Part shown: piece by piece, positions 53,623-62,900 of the stretch
Layout: every line of letters begins with the position of its first letter
Position numbering within the stretch: position 1 is the first letter of the stretch
Origin: Fulvivirga ligni
GTDB lineage: Bacteria > Bacteroidota > Bacteroidia > Cytophagales > Cyclobacteriaceae
DNA: 64,000 bases
Direction of reading: 5' to 3'
Assembly (NCBI RefSeq): GCF_021389935.1
Contig: NZ_CP089979.1
Coordinates: 1,779,001 to 1,843,000, forward strand
Notes under the pieces: model-generated
The model's input: only the letters and a program-made list of their open reading frames with translations
The model's database searches: none
What the model was told of the DNA's origin: nothing
Program-made: the position numbers and the translations under genes

Positions 53623-55854
53623 ATGCCACGAATTATTATAGTTTTCTTACTTCTTTTGAATACAACCGTTCAGGCTCAGTTTTTTCAAATTGAAGGCACG
53701 GTGCGGGACAGTGAATCAAAAGAGCCATTACCATATGTTACCATAGCCCTTTCTGGCAATAAGCTGGGAACAGTTACCAATGAGCAGGGGAGGTTTAAGT
53801 TATTACTACCTGACCATTATGAAGGCGCTTCATTAAACATTTCGTATCTGGGATATCATTCTCAGAATATAGTCATCGATCGTGAGAATGCGAGCATATC
53901 TGTTGCTCTAGAGGAAAACCCAACAGTGTTGGAAGGGGTTACAGTTACAGGGCTCACCGCTCAGACTATCATCAACAAGGTGATCGAAAAGGCGCCACAA
54001 AATTATTATAGCTCCCCATATAATAGCACTGGTTTCTACAGGTTGAATTCGACGAAAGGTAAGGAGTACGTTGCTCTGTCGGAGGCCGTTTTTGAACTAT
54101 ACCAGGCTAAGCCGGTAAGGAAAAGTCAGTTTAAGCTTACTAAAATGCGCGCTATTAAAAATGAAGCTGTTCTGGAAAATATTGAGATAGGCATAAAGCC
54201 GGCTGCTGTATTTAAGTTTGATGTACTCAATAACCCTAATGAATGGGATATTCTCAATAGCCGTGGCATCAAGGATCATGTTTTTGAACTTGAAGGTATT
54301 GTCAATTATGAGGGAAAAGATGCGTATGTTATCGAATTTGATCAACGAGATAATTTAAAGAAGGCAGCTTATAAAGGAATTATTTATGTGGATGTGAACT
54401 CATTTGCAGTGCTGCAACTAGATTTCGGACTTAGCCCAAAAGGATTGTCATTTTATAAATACGGAAGCGCAGCCATGCGTACTTTGATGGATCTAATGGA
54501 CATACACTTGGAGGTTGAAAAGAGTAATTATAGCATACGGTATAAGCCCGTAGCCGATATCTATTATCTGGGAAGTGTGCAGCAGAAGACCATTTTCATC
54601 GTTAGAAGTGGTCGGGAAAATTACAATTTCAAAATGCACAGTGATGCAGATTATATCGTAACCTCATTGAATACTGATTCGGTTGCTGAGTTCTCCAATA
54701 AAGAAGTTTTGGGTGATAATGAATGGATTGAGAAACAGGACTCCATGTATGATCCTGACTTTTGGAGAGACTACAATGTGATTTTGCAAGGCGATGATTT
54801 TGAGGGTATTGCAAGAGACATTGCCGCTAAAAATGATAGTCATAATCTCCGCGCTCAAATTGAAGAACAGCTGCATCGGTTTCCGAAGGAGAGTAGGATA
54901 GATTCCATTTTGTCTTTTTATAATGAGAATGGGCTCTTCAATGGTAATGCTCTCATCGCTTCAGGTGGTAAAGTGATTTTAAAGAAGAGCTATAATAACG
55001 AATTCACCAGCAATACAGAGGATACTCAATTCAGAATAGGCTCTACCAGTAAAACATTCACTTCGGCCGTGGTTATGAAATTGGTAGCTAAAGGGAAATT
55101 AAAGCTTGATGATCCAGTAAATAAATATTTGCCCTGGTATATCCATGGAGATATTACGGTGGAGCAACTGCTTACTCATCAGTCAGGTATTCCTAATTAT
55201 TTGAGTAATCCTGAGTATCAGGTAGATATATTCTCAAACCCTTATGAGCTGGAAGATCTGGTCAAAAACTTTTGTAGTGATGAACTGGAGTTTACGCCTG
55301 GAACCGCTTTTCATTATTCCAATTCAGGCTATGCTGTTCTGGCACTGGTTGTTCAAGAGATTGAGGGAGAGGTATTTGCGGAGGTTTTGTCTCATGAGAT
55401 TTTTCAACCTTTGCATATGAATAACAGCTGTGTAGATTGTAACTCCAACCTAAGAGCAAAAGGCTATTTGTATGGTAAGGAGGAAAAGGCATATTACAGC
55501 CAAAATGTGATGGGAGCGGGTGGAGTATCTGCCATAACCGATGATTTATTTAAATGGAGTTTGGCCTTTGATAACAGCTCCTTTCTATCAAAAGAAACCA
55601 TTGACCAGATTTGGCAGCCCAGAGCGGAGTATAAAGACTGGGAGGCCAGCTACGGTTACGGCTGGATGATTGATAAGCATATGTTCAAAGCCTCCAATAA
55701 ACACAAGATCGTCTACCACCCCGGTACTGATTTTGGTTTTTACAGCATGTTCTTAAAACAGCCTGATCAGGGCATCACCATCATCTTACTAAATAACACC
55801 GGTGATTTTCCCAGATTTGAAATGACTGATTTGATTTTAAATGAGTTGAATTGA
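53623..55854 (+). CDS. Carboxypeptidase-regulatory/DUF5686-like module fused to a serine hydrolase (beta-lactamase family)
   Basis: 743 residues: signal peptide (VFLLLLNTTVQAQ), carboxypeptidase-regulatory domain (about 20-105; GTVRDSESKEPLPYVTIAL), a region like the periplasmic part of DUF5686 proteins (about 110-400; IINKVIEKAPQNYYSSPYNS, GFYRLNSTKGKEYVALSEAV), then a class-C beta-lactamase-like hydrolase (about 425-743). Catalytic residues: Ser474 and Lys477 (STSK), Tyr565 (HYSNSGY) and the HPG motif (YHPGTDFGF). The hydrolase family includes esterases, peptidases and beta-lactamases; the substrate is unknown. The fusion is unusual, as DUF5686 proteins normally end in a beta barrel. Confidence 0.85.
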   Translation: MPRIIIVFLLLLNTTVQAQFFQIEGTVRDSESKEPLPYVTIALSGNKLGTVTNEQGRFKLLLPDHYEGASLNISYLGYHSQNIVIDRENASISVALEENPTVLEGVTVTGLTAQTIINKVIEKAPQNYYSSPYNSTGFYRLNSTKGKEYVALSEAVFELYQAKPVRKSQFKLTKMRAIKNEAVLENIEIGIKPAAVFKFDVLNNPNEWDILNSRGIKDHVFELEGIVNYEGKDAYVIEFDQRDNLKKAAYKGIIYVDVNSFAVLQLDFGLSPKGLSFYKYGSAAMRTLMDLMDIHLEVEKSNYSIRYKPVADIYYLGSVQQKTIFIVRSGRENYNFKMHSDADYIVTSLNTDSVAEFSNKEVLGDNEWIEKQDSMYDPDFWRDYNVILQGDDFEGIARDIAAKNDSHNLRAQIEEQLHRFPKESRIDSILSFYNENGLFNGNALIASGGKVILKKSYNNEFTSNTEDTQFRIGSTSKTFTSAVVMKLVAKGKLKLDDPVNKYLPWYIHGDITVEQLLTHQSGIPNYLSNPEYQVDIFSNPYELEDLVKNFCSDELEFTPGTAFHYSNSGYAVLALVVQEIEGEVFAEVLSHEIFQPLHMNNSCVDCNSNLRAKGYLYGKEEKAYYSQNVMGAGGVSAITDDLFKWSLAFDNSSFLSKETIDQIWQPRAEYKDWEASYGYGWMIDKHMFKASNKHKIVYHPGTDFGFYSMFLKQPDQGITIILLNNTGDFPRFEMTDLILNELN

Positions 55855-56390
55855 TGCTTCGTCCAGTCCTTCTTCTAACCACATTCCTTTCACAGATACG
55901 TCATACCGGAATTCGCCACATATCCCACAGATTTGTCATGCTGGAATTCACGTACCCTCACAGATACGTCATGCCGGAATTGTGTAGCGCAGCGAAGCAA
56001 TATCCGGCATCTCACCGTGCAAGCACCACTAATGCATTAAGCAACTTCATGCTGCTACAAATATCGCATAGCACCCACAGCCATCTCATCCAACATCGTT
56101 CTCTTTACTTTTTTGCAATCGATCAAAAAAGTAACAAAAAAATCTTTCTTGCTGCAAGGTCTTCCGAGACCTAGAGCATTTCATAGTTATGGACTCCCAC
56201 TAAGGACTTGAGACTGGCCTGTTTTTCAATCTTCTTTCACCTCACGACTGGGCAGCAAGAGAAGCACGATTTTATGGTTTAGCTTGCCGGAGGATGCCGG
56301 AATTTCGTAGCGTAGTGGAGAAATATCCGGCATCTCACCGTTTATATTATTGAAATTCTCTTAATTAAATAATTAATTTGCCATTTAAAC
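55855..56390. repeat. Gene-free region: repeat arrays 2 and 3 and left copy of a 176-bp duplication
   Basis: Array 2 has units at 55897, 55932 and 55965 and closes with TATCCGGCATCTCACCG (56001-56017). The duplicated block (56087-56262) follows, with a perfect 11-bp inverted repeat TTACTTTTTTG/CAAAAAAGTAA (56105-56115/56124-56134) and a small hairpin AGGTCT-TCCG-AGACCT (56157-56172). Array 3 (56294-56340) is a single unit plus its inverted half. Confidence 0.9.
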
Positions 56391-56939
56391 ATGCAAATCA
56401 TCCACCTAGACCACACCGGCAAAATACCTTCCCGCTACCAATATCTCACAGGGGCACCCTTTTCTTTGCTACACAAAATCAAGCTGAAAGGTGTAGGTTC
56501 ACCTTTTTTCATTTACCAAAACGGAATTACTGAATTTGATGTATTGGGGGAATCAAATGCTGACATCAATTATGTGAACATCGAACTCTTTTCGTTGGCG
56601 TTAGTGGTGAGATTTAAAAAGAAAAACGATTTTCTGGCGGCCATTATCAATCCAGATGATATCACTGAAATTACATTCAACACATTTCGCTTGAAGTATC
56701 GTTCTGGAGGTAGAGAGGTTATAAAAAAGGCCGCTAACATAACTATATGTCAAGCTCAGTATGATAACCTGGAATTGTTTTTAAGTGTCAGTAACTATGC
56801 AGGAGGATATTCATTTTTTAAAAAGAGATATTTTTCAGGAAAAGTGAAATTTGAATTGGATCCGCGGCCGCCTTTAGTGGAAGATGATATTGAGTCTCTC
56901 CTGTTGAAATTATTATTTACTGGCTTAAGGGGCTATTAA
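56391..56939 (+). CDS. Cytoplasmic protein of unknown function
   Basis: 182 residues, no signal peptide, beta-rich in the middle (IELFSLALVVRFKKKNDFL, EITFNTFRLKYRSGG). No family recognised. It stands 22 bp before the dioxygenase-like gene and the pair is enclosed by the two copies of the 176-bp duplication. Confidence 0.6.
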   Translation: MQIIHLDHTGKIPSRYQYLTGAPFSLLHKIKLKGVGSPFFIYQNGITEFDVLGESNADINYVNIELFSLALVVRFKKKNDFLAAIINPDDITEITFNTFRLKYRSGGREVIKKAANITICQAQYDNLELFLSVSNYAGGYSFFKKRYFSGKVKFELDPRPPLVEDDIESLLLKLLFTGLRGY

Positions 56940-56961
56940 TTATGGGTAAAAAGGAAGGTTA

Positions 56962-57675
56962 ATGAACTTTAAGGAAAATGCTAACCAACTAAAGGAACTT
57001 GGTTATTCAATAACCACAGCAATCTATTCTGAGGATGAGATAAGAAGTATTCTTGCCTGTCTCAAAAGCGCTGAGCATAACAGCTCTTTTATGAAAACTA
57101 AAGATCTGTTTGCCATAAGGCAGCTTTTTACAAATGTTTCAGGATTGAAAGAGCTGGTTCTTAATGAAAACCTATGCCAGTTAATTTCTGATGTAGCGGA
57201 TAACAACTACTTTATCAGCAAGGCTATATACTTTGACAAACCTAGCGACTCAAATTGGTTTGTTGCTTACCATCAGGATTTGAGCATTTCCGTAAATCAA
57301 AGAGCTGAATTAGATGGCTACTGTAACTGGACATTTAAAAAAGGTCAGCATGGGGTGCAGCCGCCGCTCCCAGTTTTGGAAGACACCATTACCATCAGAA
57401 TTCATTTAGATGATACTGATGAAAATAACGGTGCATTGAAAGTGATATCAGGTTCTCATAAAAGAGGTGTGATAAGAATTGAAAATAAAGACTGGAATTC
57501 TCTTGATGAGAGATTATGTAATGTGCAAAAAGGAGGTGTTATGCTGATGAAGCCATTAACTCTACATGCTTCAGGAAGAACTACTAACCAGAAGAGAAGA
57601 AGAGTTATTCATATCGAGTTGAATAAGCATCATTTAGAAAGCCCGTTGGAGTGGTTGGAGAAATGTGCGATTTAG
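56962..57675 (+). CDS. Phytanoyl-CoA dioxygenase (PhyH) family protein
   Basis: 237 residues. Fe(II)/2-oxoglutarate dioxygenase fold with the iron ligands His104 and Asp106 (AYHQDLSISV) and His202 (TLHASGRT), plus GALKVISGSHKRG and RRRVIHIE typical of PhyH proteins. Members hydroxylate phytanoyl-CoA, ectoine, or diverse small molecules and secondary metabolites; the substrate cannot be read here. Likely co-transcribed with the preceding unknown gene, 22 bp upstream. Confidence 0.85.
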   Translation: MNFKENANQLKELGYSITTAIYSEDEIRSILACLKSAEHNSSFMKTKDLFAIRQLFTNVSGLKELVLNENLCQLISDVADNNYFISKAIYFDKPSDSNWFVAYHQDLSISVNQRAELDGYCNWTFKKGQHGVQPPLPVLEDTITIRIHLDDTDENNGALKVISGSHKRGVIRIENKDWNSLDERLCNVQKGGVMLMKPLTLHASGRTTNQKRRRVIHIELNKHHLESPLEWLEKCAI

Positions 57676-58478
57676 CTCTCAACGTCTAAAGTTTCTCTTT
57701 AGGTACGTCATGCCAGAATTTAGTCACGTTCCCCCACAGATACGTCATGCCGGAATTGTGCAGCGTACCCCACAAGTACGTCATGCCGGAATTGTGCAGC
57801 GTAGCGAAGCAATATCCGGCATCCCACCGTTCAAACACTGCGCATTCATTAAACAGCTTCATGCCGCAACAAATACGGCATTACACTCATAGCCACCTTA
57901 TCCAACATCGTTCTCTTTACTTTTTTGCAATCGATCAAAAAAGTAACAAAAAAATCTTTCTTGCTGCAAGGTCTTCCGAGACCTGGAGCATTTCATAGCT
58001 ATCGACTACCACTAAGGACTTGAGATTGGCCTATTTTTCTATCTTCTATCACCTCACGACTGGGCAGCAAGAGAAACACAGCTATCTGTTTAGTTTGTCG
58101 GAGACCATGACCACATTGAGCAGTGTACTCTGCAAATACCTCATACCTGAATTTCGCCATGTATCCCACAGATACGTCATGCCGGAATTGTGCAGCGTAC
58201 CCCACAAGTACGTCATGCCGGAATTTCGTAGCGTAGCGGAGAAATATCCGGCATCTCACCGTTCAAATACTGCATACTCATCAAACAACTTCATACCCAC
58301 TGCAAATTCACCATTTATAATCAACCCCTCTTATTAATTCTATCCATAATCCTCTGCTAAATTCTTCACTTAGCATACATAGGTAATATTTTGATTGAAG
58401 CATGATCTTTCTGAGTTTTATTTATAATTATCTTATAAAAATTGTAGATAAAATCTACTTAACCTAAAACCAATTATC
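57676..58478. repeat. Gene-free region: repeat arrays 4 and 5 and right copy of the duplication
   Basis: Array 4: units at 57704, 57741 and 57777 (the last two exactly 36 bp apart), closing with AATATCCGGCATCCCACCG (57811-57829). The duplicated block is at 57899-58074. Array 5: units at 58137, 58173 and 58209, each 36 bp apart, closing with TATCCGGCATCTCACCG (58245-58261). The last 200 bp are AT-rich and end in a palindrome GTAGATAAAATCTAC (58444-58458), 20 bp before the next gene. Confidence 0.9.
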
Positions 58479-59651
58479 ATGAAAAACAACTTACAAATTT
58501 TAACAAGGGGCATCTTATTGCTCCTTTTTTCAGTGGTGCTCAGTACTGCTGCTCAGGCTTATGTTTATATTGTAGGCCCTTCCACTATATGTACGAATAA
58601 TACTGCTACGTATACTACTTCATATGACCAGTGCAGTTATCAAATCCAATGGGTAGCCTATAGAAATGGATCAGCTATAGCATCATCATACGGAAGTTAC
58701 TTTTCTTTTAATCCTGGCAGCTCTACCACTTCCATCACTGTGGTAATGAATGCCTATTCCTATGGTGGTGGTTCGTGCTATAACTCTTATGATTCGCGAA
58801 ATGTCTCAGTTGTAAATGGACAAACGCCTGGAACGCCATCAGTTATTACGGTATCGCATGTATCTGGATATTTATTCGATTTAAGTACCTCTTCCAGTAA
58901 TGCTTCGAGCTACCAGTGGAGCGTAAGCAATGCTACCATCCAGGGTAGTAGCACCGGATCTACCATTCGAGTGCTATCTACTTCCGGATGTACTTTCAAC
59001 TTTCAGGCAAGAGGAAAAAACACTGCCTGTGGTACTACTTATTCATCCTGGAGAACAGGTTCGCATACTATTACCGCAGCAGGAGCTCCAATGTATGTTA
59101 CAGGTCAAATGTATATTCCCAGAGGCTCTTCAAATTATGAGTATAAAGCAATGTATGCGCCAAGTGATCCTGGAATATATTCGTGGTCTTTGTCTGATCC
59201 GGGGGGTGCTCTATCCATTTATTCTACCGGTGGGTCTAATGCATATGTTTCCCACAATGGAGGATCATACCCTGTGCTTCAGGAGGCCTATGTTCAGGCT
59301 AAGAGAAGTAACAGATGTGGATCTTCACCTTGGGTTCAAATGCTGGTAAGATATGGTGGTCCTAACAGTTTTATGAGAGTAGGCGAACCTACAATTATAG
59401 AAGATGATGCCTTAGGCATATATCCAAATCCTATTAAGCAAGGTGGGATACTTAGTATGAACTTCCAAAAGGATAATGCTCCTAAGCAGATTGTTATTAT
59501 GGATACCTCCGGAAAGATGGTAATGCAGTTAGAAGTAGAGGACGCTAATCTGGAAATTAATACATCTGAATTTACCAAAGGCATGTATCTGGTAAAATCG
59601 ATCAGTGGTGATCAAGAGGAAGTTAGTATTACCAAATTTGTAATAGAATAA
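58479..59651 (+). CDS. T9SS-secreted Ser/Tyr-rich protein with PKD-like domains
   Basis: 390 residues: signal peptide (ILLLLFSVVLSTAAQA), then a mature region rich in Ser, Thr, Tyr and Gly with at least two immunoglobulin/PKD-like segments (VGPSTICTNNTATYT, SSYQWSVSNATIQGSSTGST) and paired Cys residues. It ends in a type A sorting domain (LGIYPNPIKQGG ... KQIVIMDTSGKMVM ... FTKGMYLVKS). Predicted export by T9SS, with surface or matrix location. No catalytic site seen; adhesion or structure is inferred. A hairpin terminator follows. Confidence 0.85.
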   Translation: MKNNLQILTRGILLLLFSVVLSTAAQAYVYIVGPSTICTNNTATYTTSYDQCSYQIQWVAYRNGSAIASSYGSYFSFNPGSSTTSITVVMNAYSYGGGSCYNSYDSRNVSVVNGQTPGTPSVITVSHVSGYLFDLSTSSSNASSYQWSVSNATIQGSSTGSTIRVLSTSGCTFNFQARGKNTACGTTYSSWRTGSHTITAAGAPMYVTGQMYIPRGSSNYEYKAMYAPSDPGIYSWSLSDPGGALSIYSTGGSNAYVSHNGGSYPVLQEAYVQAKRSNRCGSSPWVQMLVRYGGPNSFMRVGEPTIIEDDALGIYPNPIKQGGILSMNFQKDNAPKQIVIMDTSGKMVMQLEVEDANLEINTSEFTKGMYLVKSISGDQEEVSITKFVIE

Positions 59652-59951
59652 TTGAAATAGATACTCCGCTTCATGCGGGGTATCTTCTTTATCATGTCTC
59701 TTTTTAATTATATTATCAATCTACACTTTCAGTTTGTTATGCTGAAAATTTGTAGTGAATGTCCTGTAGCCCACTATTGCATATCATCCCCTGCGAAATA
59801 GCATTTCTTTTAATGGCTTCAAAAAATAGACTTAGCATTGAACCTAACCAGTTTTTAGTGTACTTGTAAAAGGTAAATCATTTTTTGTATTGGAAACACA
59901 ATATTTTTAAGTTTTCAACTTTTATAAGTCAAACTCAACATTAACAACTAT
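59652..59951. other. Gene-free region with terminator
   Basis: 300 bp. The terminator hairpin lies at the left end. The remainder is AT-rich and presumably holds the promoter of the next gene. No gene or repeat recognised. Confidence 0.6.
59658..59692 (+). terminator. Hairpin terminator after the T9SS gene
   Basis: GATACTCCGC (59660-59669) pairs with GCGGGGTATC (59675-59684), 10 bp with one T-G pair, loop TTCAT, followed by TTCTTT. Confidence 0.7.
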
Positions 59952-62900
59952 ATGTCTATTGCCTTAAAAACCAGAGGGATAACGATCCTTCTATTACTTT
60001 TTATTGCTTCATTTATTCATGCTCAAAGCATTGAGCCTCCAGTGGCTAAGAAAGAAGAGCACCTTACCATTATCCATGGAGATACCTTAAAAGATAATTA
60101 CTATTGGCTCCGGAAAAAAGGAGATTATGAGGTGATTAACTACCTCTCTGCAGAAAATGGTTATGCCCAGCGAATGACCAAAAGTGGCGATTGGATCCGA
60201 GAGAAATTACTCGAAGAGATGAAGAGCCGAATACAGGAGCGGGAAACGTCGGCCCCGAATAAGATAGATGACTATTACTATTATAATCGCTATGAGAAGG
60301 ATAAAAATTATAACATTTTATGCAGAAAAAAAGGTAGCATGGATGCCGAGGAGGAAGTGCTATTGGATGTCAATAAGCTGGCTGATGGATTAGGATACAT
60401 TGCCGTACGGACTCAAATAAGTCCTGATCATCAATGGCTTGCTTACCAAATAGATTATACTGGAGGACATAAGACCAGTGTTTATTTTAAAGATCTTAAT
60501 ACCGGAGAAGTGATTAATGATGAGCTTCATCGGGTAGGCTCTATGGTTTGGTTTAATGATAGTAAAACCATAGCCTATACTAAAAAGGATACTACTAATA
60601 GAGATTATGTAGTGCTCACGCACAGGCGGGGAGATGACGTGAAAAATGATAAAGTGCTTTTTGAGGAAAAGGATAAAACACGTGCCTTAGGACTCGCTAA
60701 AACTACTTCGAAAAAATACATTTTAATAAGCTCATCAGTTACGCTGTCCTCAGAAATCAGGTTTATGGAAGCTGATAATCCAGGCTCTCGACTAAAGCTT
60801 TTTAGGGAGCGAAGAAATGATCAGAAATATTCTATTAATCATTTTCCGGGCGAAGAATATTTCTACGTGACTAAAAACTTCCCAAACAAAAATCGTGATA
60901 TTGTCCGTACCCCAGAGGAGCAGGTTTCAGAAGAGAATTGGGAGCCCTTCTTCCCGGCCAATGATACTATTCCTTTAAATGGCTTTTCGCTTTCTCCGGA
61001 TTTTATGGTGGTGAATCAGCTGATTGATGGTCTTCCTTCAATTATGGTGACTAACCGCAAAACACAAGAAAGCTATAGGCTGGAGTTTCCTGATCCTTCA
61101 TATACCGTTTCCGGAAGGATTGAGCTGGAATACGGCCCTGACATTCTGTTGTACAGCTATTCCTCGCAAAAGCAGCCTTCAGTAATGTATGAATATAATC
61201 TGAGAACCCGGGAGAAAACTATTTATAAAGAATCGGAAGTGCCTGGTTATGAGTCTGATAATTATATTACAGCCCGCCTTTTTGCTACTGCTGATGATGG
61301 TACTGAAATTCCAATTTCTGTAATGTATAAAAAAGGTTTAGAGCTGAACGGCCAAAATCCAGTGTGGCTAAAGGGCTATGGTTCTTATGGTAGTACAAAC
61401 TTTCCTAGTTTCAGTTTGGATGAGATCAGCATGTTGGAGCGAGGTTTTGTTATGGCTACAGCTCATATAAGAGGCGGCGGAGAGTATGGTCCTGAGTGGT
61501 ACGAAGCAGGTAAACTCTATAATAAGAAAAATACCTTTACTGATTTTATTGCTTGTTCTGAATATCTGATTAATGAAGGTTATACCAATAATAAAAAGTT
61601 AGTGATATCCGGCACTAGTGCAGGAGGTTTACTGATGGGAGCGGTATTAAATATGCGCCCTGATTTGTATCAGGCTGCCATTGTGAATGTGCCCTTTGTG
61701 GATGTAGTTAACACCATGCTGGACGAAACTATTCCTCTAACTACCTTTGAGTACGATGAATGGGGTAATCCAAATGAAAAAGGATACTTCGATTACATGA
61801 TGTCATACTCTCCTTATGATAACATTAAGGCTCAGGATTATCCTATGATGTTGGTTCAGGGTGGCTATAATGACAAAAATGTAGCATACTGGGAGCCAGC
61901 CAAATACGTGGCAAAATTGAGAGCTACCAAAACGGATGATAATAGGCTTTATCTGAAAACAGTAATGAATGCAGGCCATGGCCTAAGCTCAGGTAGGGAT
62001 GGTTGGTTAAAACAACAGGCCTTTGAGCAGTCGTTTATGCTTAATGCTGTAGGTGTAGATGCTGGCTATGGTACCATAAGGGGTACAGTTACTGATCCTG
62101 ATGGTGAGCCGATGCCATTCGTAAATGTTTTCCTAAAAGGCTCTACCACAGGTACTACTACTAACACCAATGGTGAGTATGCCCTGGATTTAAGAAGTGG
62201 CAATTATCAAATTGTATTTAGTCATGTGGCCTACACGAATACTGTAAAGGACATCAATGTAAAAGGAGATGTAGATCTCGATGTTAAATTGTCCTCAGAT
62301 GCCATCATGTTAAAAGACATAGTGGTGAGTGATAGCTATGAAGATGCTGGTTATGAGATTATTAAAAAAGCCATGGCCAAAAGAAAAGATTATCTAAAAG
62401 CGGTAGATGGTTTCTCTGCTGATGTATATATGAAGTCCTTTGATCGGCTGGATGAGATTCCTGAAAAGCTCCCTGCCTTCCTGCCAAAAGAGGACTTGCC
62501 AGATAGTACAGACCTTGGACTCATTTATCTAAGTGAATCCATCTCAGAACTGTATAAAAAGCAGCCTGATGAAGTAAAGGAGGTCATGATTTCCTCTAAA
62601 GTAGGTGGTTGGAGTCAGGGCTATAGCTGGAACCAGGCAGGCCAAATTGATTTCAACTATTATCAAAACCTCATAGATATCGGTGATTTGGCTGCCAGAG
62701 GAATAGTGAGTCCAATTGCGGCCAATGGTCCGATGTTTTATAGGTACAAATATCTGGGTGAAATAGAAAAGCAAGGAAGTAAAGTAAATAAGATAGAGGT
62801 AATACCCAGGCGAAGAAATGACCCTGTGTTTGCTGGTAACATTTACATAGCTGAGGATACCTGGAATGTTGTAGGTGTAGATATGATATTGACTAATAGG

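Noticed and set aside
57704-58261. CRISPR array
   Set aside because: The 36-bp period looks similar, but the repeats are directly tandem with no unique spacers, are closed by an inverted half, and no cas genes occur.
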